Source of the DNA: Chitinophaga pinensis
GTDB taxonomy: Bacteria > Bacteroidota > Bacteroidia > UBA4408
Assembly: GCA_945861665.1 (NCBI GenBank)
Contig: CAMAVS010000001.1
Coordinates: 210,403-274,402, forward strand
Reading direction: 5' to 3'
DNA length: 64,000 nucleotides
Made by a program: the position numbers and the translations under genes. This document shows positions 33,673 through 43,642 of this stretch, piece by piece (within the stretch, counting starts at the first letter, position 1; the number at the start of each line of letters is the position of its first letter). Under the pieces are notes generated by a model. The model searched no databases and was not told where the DNA came from. It worked only from the letters and a program-made list of their open reading frames with translations.

Positions 33673-36600
33673 TTCGTTTCAAATTTACGTATAAAATCAG
33701 TTTTTTTCCTAACCGTAGATAAATTAAACTGATAAGCTGCTTGCCCTTTTTCCTTTTCCATTTTTCTTTTATCAGGCTTTAATTCCTTTATGGCTGTATT
33801 AAATTTCTCATCACTTGAAAGTGCTTGCATTAGTCCTGTTTGGTAATTAAAGTAATACCAATTATTATCGTCAACGGATAAATATATATTCAAAATATCA
33901 CCACTTCTCTTTTTAATCAATTCAATACGCCCCTTGACCATTTTATTCAATTGATTTTTATTGATACTTCCAATACCAATATCGCCAACAGAAACATACG
34001 ACTTGGTTTCTGTATTCCATTTCATTTTCACATCGGTTAATAATAAGGTGTGTTCCAACTCATTTGGAAAGCGTTTGAAAGACCCATATAAATTTAATTG
34101 TGATATTAATTTATCGGCCTCCTCTTTACCAATCATTTCTCTTAACGATCTTTCGTAAGTAGGTCGATTTAAATTAACACCTTTCAATGCTGTTGCCGAT
34201 TCAAACTTTTCAGTCATCATTTTTAGACAGCTATTCTCAAAAAAGAAATCCAAGGCCAATACTACATCAAAGTAAATCGAGTCATTAATTAAGTTATGGC
34301 TTCCATTTCCTACAGCTTTCAATTTAACTTGACCCAAGGTAGTATTAGCAAAATCGAGTTTTCCCTCTCCATAAACAATGCAACTAGCGCTGTTTAAACC
34401 AAGTAAATTTCCTGGTGAATTAATCTCCCTTAATTTATCCTTGTTAGATATTTGATATTCACGACTTCTCTTATCAAAATACAAAAATCCATCAGCTACT
34501 AATACTTCTTGATCGCTATAACTCATTTTGCGCGACAAGAAAGAAGAGTAAACGTGTGCTGAATCGTTTGTAACCATCATTCCTGCAAATACTTTTTCAT
34601 TGACATCGCTTTTTAAATCTTTGGCTATTGGAATAAAAATGTTTTCAGGATCTACTTCACCTTCAAATTTTATCCAACTTATTCCAAGTTTTTCGCAGGG
34701 GTGCTGTATTCTGCAAGCACCATCAAATGCCAAATATTCATTGCTTGCGATTAAAGTCACCTTTCCTTTATAGTCAAAATTAGGACTCAATGTAAACTTT
34801 AAACTATCCGATATTACTCCCTTTGCTATAGTTTGTCCGGTAGTATCAGATACTATTGTAGGAAAAAACAATTGCTGCCTACCTTTTAATTCATCAATAT
34901 AATCATAGTAACCTGCTCCTGAATAATTTTTTCGACCAAAAATAGATGCTGTTACTTTATACAGTGAATGGTACTTTGTTACAACGTTTGCTAATATTTT
35001 GGAATTCTTAAACGTTTCAAGTTCCGCCTTTTTATAAATCACAACCTTCCCATTATCGGGATACAATCGAGCATCAGCAACATTTATGTATTTCACATCT
35101 TTGCAATGTATGATATGATTTTTAAGGTCATAACGTGCTGAAGGGCTGTAGAAACGCAATGAATCTTGTTTTGGGTGCACAGAGATAAATTCCGAACCGC
35201 TGAGTTGTAAATCGGCCAAATCTTCATTTGCCGGAGCATTCACATTTATTTTATTTGAAGCGCTTAACTCAATGACTGCTTTATCTATAAACCACGTAAA
35301 CTCGTCCATAAAAGCAATGTACTGATTGACAGGGAATTTAACATAGTCTCCACCACCATTCGATTTAAATTTACCTTCTCTCTTATCAAAATCAACGTGC
35401 GCATTCATGTTTTTTGTATCGAATGCAATAGCTGAAATATCTGTATTTAAAGATTTTAAACGAAAATCTGCAGTGTCGGCATCAATAATCATTTGCTTAA
35501 AATGCATATTACTTGACTCCAACTCTGCATCTAAAAAATCCATTCTGCCTCTGCCCAACATGCCATTTGGGGTAAGTACACTGGTACCGTTCAACTCTGC
35601 TTTTCCTTCAAAAAACACTAAAGCTTTTCTAATTTTGGAAGTATTCATATATTCACTGTTCGGCATCCAATGAACATATACTGAATCACCTTTCACGGAA
35701 GGGAATTCTATTTGCCCTGCTGTTCGTTTATTATGAAAACTTTGAGCCACCGTATTCATTGAATCGGGATAAAATATAAAGTCTTTTGATTTAGTAAGAG
35801 AAGTAATATATTCCAAATCACCATCTCCGCGTAAACCTTGGTTACTCATTCTAATCTGATTGGTAAACTTACCACCTTTTGTACCATAGGTTACTATCCC
35901 ATCAGGTCCAGTATTCCTTTTAAAGCCTAAAGAATAATCTTCTTGTAATCGCAAAATTTCGTCAAAATCAGGGAAGATTCCTCCTGATGAAAACTCCCCT
36001 TTAAACGCAAGCGCTTCATTGGTAAAGTTATCCAAACTATCAACTATAAATGGTTGTAAGTGAAAGCCAACCTTATCACGGGTATAAACACCACCTTGAA
36101 TTTTTTTCTTATCCCAATAAGCATAAGAGTCCTTTAAACAATTAAAAATTGGATATTCGGGATAATTTGCTCTTCCCGATTTATTCACAGGATTATCAAT
36201 GATCAAGTTACCGTTCACATTTTCAATAACTGTTTTTACAGATACGAGTGGAGCATTCCCATTTTCATCCACATCCCTTGATTTTACTTTAATCCGCAAT
36301 GAATCAGTATTCACTAAATTAAGCTTAAATGCATCGTACTCAAACGAAAATTCTTTTCCATAAAAATCAAAACGACCTGCGTGAATAACACCTGCGAATG
36401 CAAAATCACGATTCTGCTTCATAATAATCTGTCCTTCCTTTGGATTAATGTAAACACTTTGCGAATCGCTTAGGTATATTTTATCGATGCCGAATATTTT
36501 TAAGTCGAAATTCAACAAATTAATTTGTGCATTATTTTGCGAACCGCTTAAAATGGATTTGAATTCTATTACATCGTAATCCTTTTTACCAAAATTATTC

Positions 36601-38168
36601 GCAATATAATCCGTCAATCTATCTTTCAATATTATTTTATCCTCACCTATATTAAAATTAACAAAACCTGCTGTAGCGAATTTCATTAATAAAGGTCTAA
36701 CCTGGTCAGGCGACAATTTCATATTTTTTGATAAACCTTCAACATCCAACTCTTTTGAGCCACCCATTTTTTTTGAATAATCACGTATTTTTAAAAAAGG
36801 GTGTACATCGTCCAATCCTTGTATTTTTTCGTAACGTATTCCTCTGAAATAATTAGAAGATTCAAATACGGCTTCACTTTGAGAACTACCTTGCATTGTA
36901 CGGAAATCTATTTTAGGTTGATCTAACTTCCAAAGCAACACTTCAAAGTACATATCTACTTTGTGATAACTATCGTAATAGGGACTTCTAGCAATACCTT
37001 GTTCATCACGAATCAAGGTTAATTCCTTTTCCTTAAAAATAAATTTCATTTGCAATCCGGGATGATAAATTGAGTCCTTATCATAGTAAATAGCTATTGC
37101 AGCTCTATCACTCGAAATACGGTCGGTACGAATAATAAAACTCTTTGATTTGGCTAACATAAACAATTTTTTGTTTCTGTAAAATTTAACCATTGCAGGA
37201 TTTTCACTATCACCTGAACCTATAACTTTAGCGCCTTTAACAGAAAATCCACCATCGTAGTCAACATCCTCATAAATATTTTTCAATTGAAAGCGTTTGC
37301 TGTATGAATCAAATTGAGGATAGGTAAATGCTTCTTCATTTACCCCAGTAAGTACTTTGTCAGTAAGCCTACCCAATAAAGGTCTCTCAAAATATATTTT
37401 GTTATAATACAAGACCGAATCGGCAATATATTGAGACGATTTGAACATAATGTTGTATTTTTTCAGCTCAGCGTAATTCGAATTATCATCCAATCCAGCT
37501 CTTTTCCAATCCACTTTACCACCTGTGCCTACCCATTTTTCGAGTGTAGGATAAAATACACCTTTCGTTTCATTTATCCACATACTATCGTTTTTCGAAT
37601 AACATACCAAACGCAAGTTTGATAAAAACACAACTCTTGGAATGGTATCATACTCAAAAGTGTAGTTATTATTATCAGTACGCCATCTGGTGGTGGCTGA
37701 TTTAAAGATAGTATTGTCGGTAAACAAGTTATTACTCATCGCTAAAAACGTTTGGAATTTAGGGGTTGATTTTCCATTCATAATTTTCTCCAAGGTTTTT
37801 TTCCAAGCTATATAACTAGCTTCACTTTGATTACCAGATTTTGTAAAGTTATGCATCGAAGACAGAAAGTTTTGAAAATCCGGAAAAGCTTTCAACCGCT
37901 TTTTTAGCATGCCATTGCATACCTTGTATATAAACTTTTTGTCATCATCCGTTAACCTATCCGAATTCCAAAACAAGGTATATTCCTCCATATAATCCCT
38001 TCCAGATTTTTTATCTACTGCTTCAAAAAAATCAGTTACCTCTTTTATAAAAACAATATTGTCTTCTGTAAAACTTTTAATTTGCTGAGCCTTTACATAA
38101 AAGGATTGTAAAAATAAAAAAACTAAAAAAAATAGTATATATCGCTTTAGAAGTATATTTCGTATCAT
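33669..38168 (-). CDS. Giant exported protein of unknown function
   Basis: A 1499-residue protein. The ATG at 38168 is preferred over one 33 nt upstream because it begins the signal peptide MIRNILLKRYILFFLVFLF (cleavage after FYVKAQ) and avoids overlap with prmA. Almost the whole mature part is predicted beta-rich, with many repeated strand patterns (for example ARYDLKNHIIHCKDVKYINV and GRGRMDFLDAELES) that recall OstA/LptD-like beta-jellyroll or AsmA-like bridge proteins. No domain was recognised with confidence. It sits 2 nt after prmA and overlaps plsY by 4 nt. A role in envelope lipid handling is a guess from this context. Confidence 0.7.
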   Translation of the reverse strand: MIRNILLKRYILFFLVFLFLQSFYVKAQQIKSFTEDNIVFIKEVTDFFEAVDKKSGRDYMEEYTLFWNSDRLTDDDKKFIYKVCNGMLKKRLKAFPDFQNFLSSMHNFTKSGNQSEASYIAWKKTLEKIMNGKSTPKFQTFLAMSNNLFTDNTIFKSATTRWRTDNNNYTFEYDTIPRVVFLSNLRLVCYSKNDSMWINETKGVFYPTLEKWVGTGGKVDWKRAGLDDNSNYAELKKYNIMFKSSQYIADSVLYYNKIYFERPLLGRLTDKVLTGVNEEAFTYPQFDSYSKRFQLKNIYEDVDYDGGFSVKGAKVIGSGDSENPAMVKFYRNKKLFMLAKSKSFIIRTDRISSDRAAIAIYYDKDSIYHPGLQMKFIFKEKELTLIRDEQGIARSPYYDSYHKVDMYFEVLLWKLDQPKIDFRTMQGSSQSEAVFESSNYFRGIRYEKIQGLDDVHPFLKIRDYSKKMGGSKELDVEGLSKNMKLSPDQVRPLLMKFATAGFVNFNIGEDKIILKDRLTDYIANNFGKKDYDVIEFKSILSGSQNNAQINLLNFDLKIFGIDKIYLSDSQSVYINPKEGQIIMKQNRDFAFAGVIHAGRFDFYGKEFSFEYDAFKLNLVNTDSLRIKVKSRDVDENGNAPLVSVKTVIENVNGNLIIDNPVNKSGRANYPEYPIFNCLKDSYAYWDKKKIQGGVYTRDKVGFHLQPFIVDSLDNFTNEALAFKGEFSSGGIFPDFDEILRLQEDYSLGFKRNTGPDGIVTYGTKGGKFTNQIRMSNQGLRGDGDLEYITSLTKSKDFIFYPDSMNTVAQSFHNKRTAGQIEFPSVKGDSVYVHWMPNSEYMNTSKIRKALVFFEGKAELNGTSVLTPNGMLGRGRMDFLDAELESSNMHFKQMIIDADTADFRLKSLNTDISAIAFDTKNMNAHVDFDKREGKFKSNGGGDYVKFPVNQYIAFMDEFTWFIDKAVIELSASNKINVNAPANEDLADLQLSGSEFISVHPKQDSLRFYSPSARYDLKNHIIHCKDVKYINVADARLYPDNGKVVIYKKAELETFKNSKILANVVTKYHSLYKVTASIFGRKNYSGAGYYDYIDELKGRQQLFFPTIVSDTTGQTIAKGVISDSLKFTLSPNFDYKGKVTLIASNEYLAFDGACRIQHPCEKLGISWIKFEGEVDPENIFIPIAKDLKSDVNEKVFAGMMVTNDSAHVYSSFLSRKMSYSDQEVLVADGFLYFDKRSREYQISNKDKLREINSPGNLLGLNSASCIVYGEGKLDFANTTLGQVKLKAVGNGSHNLINDSIYFDVVLALDFFFENSCLKMMTEKFESATALKGVNLNRPTYERSLREMIGKEEADKLISQLNLYGSFKRFPNELEHTLLLTDVKMKWNTETKSYVSVGDIGIGSINKNQLNKMVKGRIELIKKRSGDILNIYLSVDDNNWYYFNYQTGLMQALSSDEKFNTAIKELKPDKRKMEKEKGQAAYQFNLSTVRKKTDFIRKFETN

Positions 38169-38170
38169 AA

Positions 38171-39007
38171 TTATTTTTTCATAAAATGAGTTAATGCCCA
38201 AGTGTTCATTGTTTTAATTGCGATAAACTTTAGGCCAAGTTCTTCAGCACAATTAGTAATACTATCAACATCAACATTAAAAAAACCGCTCATCAATAAT
38301 TGTCCATCCTTTTTTAATGCCTTTACATATTCTGTCATATCCTTTAGTAATATATTTCGATTAATGTTTGCTAAAATTATGTCAAATTTTTCTGCATTGA
38401 GTATAGATGCATCCCCCAATTTAACATCTATTTTTTCACAATTATTCAACAAGCAATTTTCTTTTGAATTAGTATATGCCCACTCGCTATTATCAATGGC
38501 ACATACATACGATGCCCCTTTTAAGAATGAGAGTATTGCCAATACGGATGTTCCACACCCCATATCGAGTATATTTTTATCCGTAACATTCAACTTTAGC
38601 AATTCAGTAATCATCATAGATGTAGTTTCATGGTGACCGGTACCAAATGACATTTTCGGTTCTATCACTATATCATAGTCAACATTATTGTTCAACGTAT
38701 GAAAAGGAGCACGAATTGCGCAAAGATTATCAATTACAATTGGCTCAAAACTATCTTCCCAAGATTTATTCCAATTTTGTGCAGAAATAATTTTATATTC
38801 ATATTGGATATTGCAACCGTTCGAAACAATTTCTGCGATACATTGTGCAACTGTTTCATTGTTAAAATCGCCCGCTTGCGCATAGCCCAATACACCTGTT
38901 TCTGTTTCTACAAAACTCTCAAATCCAATTTCTGCTAACTCAACTGTAAGCACTTCGCTAAAAGGCTCCAATGGGTTCACCACAAAATTCGCTTCAATAT
39001 AATCCAT
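38171..39007 (-). CDS. prmA: Ribosomal protein L11 methyltransferase
   Basis: A 278-residue SAM-dependent methyltransferase. The conserved FGTGHHETTSMM near residue 125, the SAM motif LDMGCGTSVLAILSF near 145, and FDIILANINRNILL near 207 are PrmA hallmarks. It trimethylates L11 of the large ribosomal subunit. It heads the prmA - giant protein - plsY operon. A -7 element lies 18 nt upstream. Confidence 0.94.
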   Translation of the reverse strand: MDYIEANFVVNPLEPFSEVLTVELAEIGFESFVETETGVLGYAQAGDFNNETVAQCIAEIVSNGCNIQYEYKIISAQNWNKSWEDSFEPIVIDNLCAIRAPFHTLNNNVDYDIVIEPKMSFGTGHHETTSMMITELLKLNVTDKNILDMGCGTSVLAILSFLKGASYVCAIDNSEWAYTNSKENCLLNNCEKIDVKLGDASILNAEKFDIILANINRNILLKDMTEYVKALKKDGQLLMSGFFNVDVDSITNCAEELGLKFIAIKTMNTWALTHFMKK

Positions 39008-39025
39008 ACTAACATCTGTTTAAAA

Positions 39026-39033
39026 CAAATCTA
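39026..39033 (-). promoter_or_regulatory. Candidate -7 promoter element of the prmA operon
   Basis: On the reverse strand TAGATTTG fits TAnnTTTG and ends 18 nt before the prmA ATG. No clear -33 element was found. Confidence 0.45.
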
Positions 39034-39291
39034 GTATTTTTTTTGATGTAAAAATGTTAATTTATATGAATTTAGAAAGTGTTTTAAAAGTGCTCTATTT
39101 ACACAATCAATTGGTAAGTAAATTATTTCGTTACACCCCATTATCCCTAGCACAATAAACACATTTTTTACAAAAGTTGAAAGGGCTGCTAACCAAATCT
39201 GTTATATCGAGTTAAAGGGTGTAATTTTTGAAGGTGCAAAAAAGGTCTCTAGTTGACGCTAAACATAATAAAAGCAGAAAGCAACTTTTTA

Positions 39292-40365
39292 TTATTTATT
39301 TTTTTTAGCATTAATATCGAATTTTAAGGAGAACACATTAGATAATAAACCTGCTTGCTGCCCAACGTTTGTAAGCGCATAATCAATAGAAACACCTTTT
39401 AATTTAACCCCAATTCCCATATTCGGCTGAATAGTTTTAACCACCACTCCACCGGTTTCCTTTATTTCCTGAATGTTACCTACACCACCTCTTAAATAAA
39501 CTATTCCTGTATAGCCCAACTCAATGCCCAAGTGTGGGTCAATGCTCAAAATATCGGAGCGGATAAGTACATTTCGCATTCCGTCAAAAGACCAGTCGGT
39601 GTTTAATTGTGCCATAGCAGAAAACTTTCTGTAATTAACTGTTTTTGCTACGCCCAGGATTAATTTTGGCAAGGTAATTTCCAATGAATTGGAGGGAATA
39701 ATGTTACCTGTTTGCAGAAAAACGGCTTTGGTGGCATCGTCTAAATTATAACTCCAAGCATTGAATGTAGTTGTAATATCACGAGCCATAGCACCAAATT
39801 GCCAAGTACCTTTTGCATATTGAATTCCTGCATCGATGCCAAAGCCCCAAGAATTAGCAAAATTACCGACAATTCTTCGAACCACTTTAGCATTGGCACC
39901 AAACACTAGCCCAGAAATATTAAACCGCTTGGCGTATGAAAACAAAAAGCCATAGTCGGCAGCCGAAAAAGTGGTTATCCTACTATAGTCAATTTGACCA
40001 TTAGAATTAATTAATTGAGTTGTATTGGGTATATCATCCACTGCAAACCTTATAATACTAAATCCTATAACACTTGAGGTGTCTATTTTTTTTGCAAATA
40101 CACAGTAATCATACTTTGCGATACCAGCAAAATACTCGGAATGCATCAATGCCGCTTGATAATTGCTTTTTATACCCAATAAACCTGCAGGATTCCAATA
40201 GCCGGCAGTCACATCGTTAACTGTTGCAACTGTTGAATTTGACATCCCTAAAGCATTTGCTCCTACTCCAATAGCCAGAAACTCATTGCTATATTTAACC
40301 GTTTGGGCTTGTAAACCAAGATTCAGAAGCAAGAAAAGTAAAAAAAACACAAACTTATTTTTCAT
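39292..40365 (-). CDS. PorV/PorQ family outer membrane protein
   Basis: A 357-residue protein with a signal peptide ending LGLQAQ. The N-terminal region FLAIGVGANALGMSNSTVAT followed by VTAGYWNPAGL is the PorV/PorQ signature, and the rest forms FadL-like barrel strands. PorV is the T9SS attachment protein that shuttles substrates from the SprA translocon to the cell surface; PorQ is a related protein. Which of the two this is cannot be decided here. It stands alone, with a 284-nt gene-free gap on its 3' side. Confidence 0.82.
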   Translation of the reverse strand: MKNKFVFFLLFLLLNLGLQAQTVKYSNEFLAIGVGANALGMSNSTVATVNDVTAGYWNPAGLLGIKSNYQAALMHSEYFAGIAKYDYCVFAKKIDTSSVIGFSIIRFAVDDIPNTTQLINSNGQIDYSRITTFSAADYGFLFSYAKRFNISGLVFGANAKVVRRIVGNFANSWGFGIDAGIQYAKGTWQFGAMARDITTTFNAWSYNLDDATKAVFLQTGNIIPSNSLEITLPKLILGVAKTVNYRKFSAMAQLNTDWSFDGMRNVLIRSDILSIDPHLGIELGYTGIVYLRGGVGNIQEIKETGGVVVKTIQPNMGIGVKLKGVSIDYALTNVGQQAGLLSNVFSLKFDINAKKNK

Positions 40366-40457
40366 AAAAAAGATTTATTTAACAAAACCCTAACGAATTT
40401 ACTGCTTTTTTATTTCCTATCCCATAGAAATAGTCTTTTCTATTAAATTTGTTTTGT

Positions 40458-40465
40458 TACTTTTG
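40458..40465 (+). promoter_or_regulatory. Candidate -7 promoter element of the nusB cluster
   Basis: TACTTTTG fits TAnnTTTG and lies 43 nt before the nusB ATG. The -33 region is weak. Confidence 0.45.
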
Positions 40466-40508
40466 CACCGCTGAAAGCTAGAAATAAACAAACGTTCTTT
40501 TTTTAACT

Positions 40509-41459
40509 ATGTTAAACCGCAGACATCTTCGATTAAAAGTAATGCAGGCAATATACGCCTTCGTTCAAAGCAACAACAGTGACCTTAATAAAGGGGAAAA
40601 AGACTTATTAAACAGCATAGAAAAAACATTCGAATTATATGTTTGGTATTTATCTCTTATTTCTGAGATAGTAGACTTTGCGAAAAAAGTTCAAGACGAT
40701 GCTAAACTTAAAATGCTTCCTACCAGCGATGATTTAAATCCTAATACCGGTTTTACGGATAGCAAAATTGCATTGCAACTATCTACAAACATCCAATTGC
40801 AACAAATCATAAAAAATAAAAAAGTTAGCTGGCAACAGGAACCTGAGCTGATTAAAAAGATATTTTTAATGATTAAAACCAGTGATGAGTATAAACTTTA
40901 CCTTACCACAAAAGAAAAAACCTATAAAGACGAAACGACTTTTTGGACAAATGTTTTTAAGAATCACCTTATAGAATATGAACCACTAGAGTATTTTTTT
41001 GAAGACAAGAGTGTATTTTGGGTGGATGATTTTGAAATAGTATACATTGCAGTATTAAAAACCATTAAATCATTAAAAGAATCATCAAACAGTAGCTTGG
41101 CACTACAGCCATTATACAAAGATGAAATAGATGACCGCGAATTTGTTATTAAACTATTTAGAGAAACCATTTTGAATAGCCCGGAATATGAAGCATTGAT
41201 AGCTAAAAAAACAGAAAACTGGGAAGTTGAACGTATTGCATTAATGGATGTTTTGTTAATGAAAATGGCTATGGCTGAAGCTGTTACTTTTTCAAATATT
41301 CCTTTGAAAGTTACGCTAAATGAATATATTGAGCTGTCGAAATTTTACAGCACACCTAAAAGTAAATCCTTTATAAATGGTATATTGGACAAGCTCGTAT
41401 TCGATTTTAAACAAGAAGGCAAAATAAATAAAATTGGCAGAGGATTATTAGAGGAGTAA
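40509..41459 (+). CDS. nusB: Transcription antitermination protein NusB
   Basis: A 316-residue NusB with the long N-terminal part usual in Bacteroidota; E. coli NusB has 139 residues. The start MLNRRHLRLKVMQAIYAFVQ is typical. The conserved NusB core is at the C-terminus: WEVERIALMDVLLMKMAMAE near residue 237, IPLKVTLNEYIELSKFYST and SFINGILDKLV. It binds BoxA RNA with S10 in rRNA antitermination. It is followed by a DUF1573 lipoprotein gene and yajC, a gene order found in many Bacteroidota. Confidence 0.95.
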   Translation: MLNRRHLRLKVMQAIYAFVQSNNSDLNKGEKDLLNSIEKTFELYVWYLSLISEIVDFAKKVQDDAKLKMLPTSDDLNPNTGFTDSKIALQLSTNIQLQQIIKNKKVSWQQEPELIKKIFLMIKTSDEYKLYLTTKEKTYKDETTFWTNVFKNHLIEYEPLEYFFEDKSVFWVDDFEIVYIAVLKTIKSLKESSNSSLALQPLYKDEIDDREFVIKLFRETILNSPEYEALIAKKTENWEVERIALMDVLLMKMAMAEAVTFSNIPLKVTLNEYIELSKFYSTPKSKSFINGILDKLVFDFKQEGKINKIGRGLLEE

Positions 41460-41499
41460 ACATTGAATTTAACATTTTACAATCTCGATTTTTTTACAA

Positions 41500-41533
41500 T
41501 TTGAAACCGCAATAAAATTTTATTCTAATTTTG
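41500..41533 (+). promoter_or_regulatory. Promoter of the DUF1573-yajC pair
   Basis: TTTG at 41500-41503, a 22-nt spacer, TAATTTTG at 41526-41533. The -7 element ends 12 nt before the ATG at 41546. An upstream TTG start at 41531 overlaps the element and is therefore rejected. Confidence 0.6.
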
Positions 41534-41545
41534 CACAAAAACAAA

Positions 41546-42022
41546 ATGAAAACACGGTTATTTCTTTCTTCATTACTTATAGTATCAACAATACTTTTTT
41601 CTTGTAAAAATAGCGCGAAAAATGGAGTTATTAATACCGATATTGTTAGCAACCCTAACACTGCCAATGGGGAAAATGGCGATGGAAAACTGCCCATTAT
41701 AACCTTGGAAAAAGAAACGCATGACTTTGGAATTATTACAGAAGGGGAAAAAGTAACATTTGGCTACAAATTTAAAAATACAGGAAATGCCGATTTGGTA
41801 ATTTCAGATGCAAAAGGAAGTTGTGGATGTACGGTTCCTGAATACCCAAAAGCACCAATTAAACCAGGAGAAGAGGGAAATATTAAAGTTACTTTTGACA
41901 GCAGCGGAAAAGGTGGGAGACAAAATAAAAGTGTGACCGTTATAACGAACGCAATACCAAACACAAAGGTACTTACAGTTACAGGTATTGTAACAACAAA
42001 AACGGGCATTGGAAAAATGTAA
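41546..42022 (+). CDS. DUF1573 domain lipoprotein
   Basis: A 158-residue lipoprotein. Lipobox ILFSC places the modified Cys at residue 20. Residues 55-150 are a DUF1573 immunoglobulin-like domain: HDFGIITEGEKVTFGYKFKN, then SCGCTVPEYPKAPIKPGEEG. The SCGCT motif is invariant in the family. Function is unknown; the family is abundant in Bacteroidota and often beside yajC, as here (22-nt gap). Confidence 0.9.
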   Translation: MKTRLFLSSLLIVSTILFSCKNSAKNGVINTDIVSNPNTANGENGDGKLPIITLEKETHDFGIITEGEKVTFGYKFKNTGNADLVISDAKGSCGCTVPEYPKAPIKPGEEGNIKVTFDSSGKGGRQNKSVTVITNAIPNTKVLTVTGIVTTKTGIGKM

Positions 42023-42044
42023 AACAACAATCAAAAAATAAATT

Positions 42045-42368
42045 ATGAACGTATTATCCATTATTTTAATGAGTCCACCTGCAGGAGGAGACTCAAATCC
42101 GCTAATGTCATTTTTACCAATCATATTGGTAATTGCTGTATTTTACTTTTTTATGATACGTCCGCAATTGAAAAAAGCAAAGGAGCAAAAAAAGTTCAAA
42201 GAGCAAATTAAAAAGGGCGATAAAATCATTACCATCGGAGGCATACACGCTAAAATAGCTGAGATTAGCGAAACCACATTCATCATTGAAGTAGAAGGCG
42301 GTAACAGACTAAAAATTGAGAAATCGGCTGTTTCAATGGAAAATACTGGTTTGTTAGGTTCGCAATAA
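42045..42368 (+). CDS. yajC: Preprotein translocase subunit YajC
   Basis: A 107-residue protein with one transmembrane segment (FLPIILVIAVFYFFMIRPQ, residues 23-41) followed by the cytoplasmic YajC domain (KGDKIITIGGIHAKI and RLKIEKSAV). It joins SecDF in the Sec holotranslocon. It ends the nusB-DUF1573-yajC cluster and converges with the ligase-like gene 10 nt away. Confidence 0.95.
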   Translation: MNVLSIILMSPPAGGDSNPLMSFLPIILVIAVFYFFMIRPQLKKAKEQKKFKEQIKKGDKIITIGGIHAKIAEISETTFIIEVEGGNRLKIEKSAVSMENTGLLGSQ

Positions 42369-42378
42369 AAAATTCAAC

Positions 42379-43623
42379 TTAAACCTTTTTACTTTGTGGC
42401 AAATGCCTTGAAGCAAACAAGGTATAAAAAAAAGCATAAAAAACTACACCTGCTTGGGTTTCAAACATACTTTCGAATAGGAAGTTCAATGATACAAGTA
42501 AAATAAAAAGCATAAATAAGTACTCCTTGTTTTTTAGGAACGTGTATATTGGATAGAGTAACATACCTATAAACAATATTAAACCGGGTATTCCAATTGC
42601 CAAAGCTGTTTGCAAGTATTGATTGTGACAATTCAAGTGTTTTTTGGCAGCAATAAGCATTCCTGTATTTTTATATTCTTCCATCAACACGGCTTTTACA
42701 TCCCCTACTCCAACACCAAATGGATGCTGATGGATTAGTCTATAAGAAGCTCTCCATATCTTCACCCTTTCACTAGTACCTTCACCATTTTCCTTTTTAG
42801 AATTATTGATGTTTTCTACGGCAGTAAATGCTGCTTTTAATCTGCTATAGGGATATGGAGCAATTTTTGGTAAGAGTATAATTACCGCCATAATAAATAA
42901 AATACTTACTGAAGATAGCAGTATTTTCCTTTTCACAAACATTAAATACAACAAAGAAAATAGTATCAGAAAAATAATTGAAAATATTCCACTTTTTGAA
43001 GATAACATTACAATAACAACAGAAAAGAATGCATAAATAAACAATCTGATAAATTTATTACAAAAAAGAGAAGTTTTTAAAGTACAACTATTAAAATCAA
43101 ACAGGCACAATAGTATGACTATACTAAAGACAAGATACATTGCTAAATAACTTGGGTGAAGAGCATAAGACAATGAAGTGTAGAAAAAATTATCACTTTC
43201 GAAAGAAAAATAATACTTCACACTTGCTAAAAACAATGCAACAGTACAAGCTGCTATACAACCCTCTACAAAACTAATCAGTATCTTTTTATAATCGCAT
43301 TCTCGAAAGTCTTGATGCAGACATACAAACAGTGGAAACAATAATAAAGAAAGCTTCACTTGGAGATCGAACCAAGCAACCTGTTTATTTTCGGAAAAAA
43401 AAACACTTACAAAATAAAAACCGTACAGAATAAGCGGCAAATAGAAGATTGGTTTTTTAATTGTTTTAAGGAATCCCTTTTGATAATTACCAGCAAAAAG
43501 TACACTTATAAAAAAAAGTAAAACAAATAAAGAAACCAATTTAGCACTCAGTGGAAGGGTAAATGCAATTAAATGGGTTAGGTAATATGGTGCTTTTTTA
43601 GTTATTTCACGTATAATTTGCAT
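42379..43623 (-). CDS. O-antigen ligase-like membrane protein
   Basis: A 414-residue polytopic membrane protein of the O-antigen ligase/polymerase (Wzy_C) superfamily. The family region is near residues 295-345: HQHPFGVGVGDVKAVLMEEY followed by KKHLNCHNQYLQTALAIG. About eleven transmembrane segments are seen. Such proteins either ligate O-antigen to lipid A core (WaaL) or polymerise repeat units (Wzy). It lies at the edge of the polysaccharide locus, separate from the overlapping six-gene unit, which has its own homologue. Confidence 0.8.
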   Translation of the reverse strand: MQIIREITKKAPYYLTHLIAFTLPLSAKLVSLFVLLFFISVLFAGNYQKGFLKTIKKPIFYLPLILYGFYFVSVFFSENKQVAWFDLQVKLSLLLFPLFVCLHQDFRECDYKKILISFVEGCIAACTVALFLASVKYYFSFESDNFFYTSLSYALHPSYLAMYLVFSIVILLCLFDFNSCTLKTSLFCNKFIRLFIYAFFSVVIVMLSSKSGIFSIIFLILFSLLYLMFVKRKILLSSVSILFIMAVIILLPKIAPYPYSRLKAAFTAVENINNSKKENGEGTSERVKIWRASYRLIHQHPFGVGVGDVKAVLMEEYKNTGMLIAAKKHLNCHNQYLQTALAIGIPGLILFIGMLLYPIYTFLKNKEYLFMLFILLVSLNFLFESMFETQAGVVFYAFFYTLFASRHLPQSKKV

Positions 43624-43642
43624 TGAGTAAAAATACGCATTT

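Noticed and set aside
37431-37622. Short forward frames antisense to the giant exported protein
   Set aside because: No homology, no promoter and codon patterns that mirror the sense gene.
39131-39224. TTACACCC and its complement GGGTGTAA, 78 nt apart in the gap between prmA and the PorV/PorQ gene
   Set aside because: Eight matching bases at this distance are expected by chance in AT-rich DNA, and no second structural element supports an RNA.
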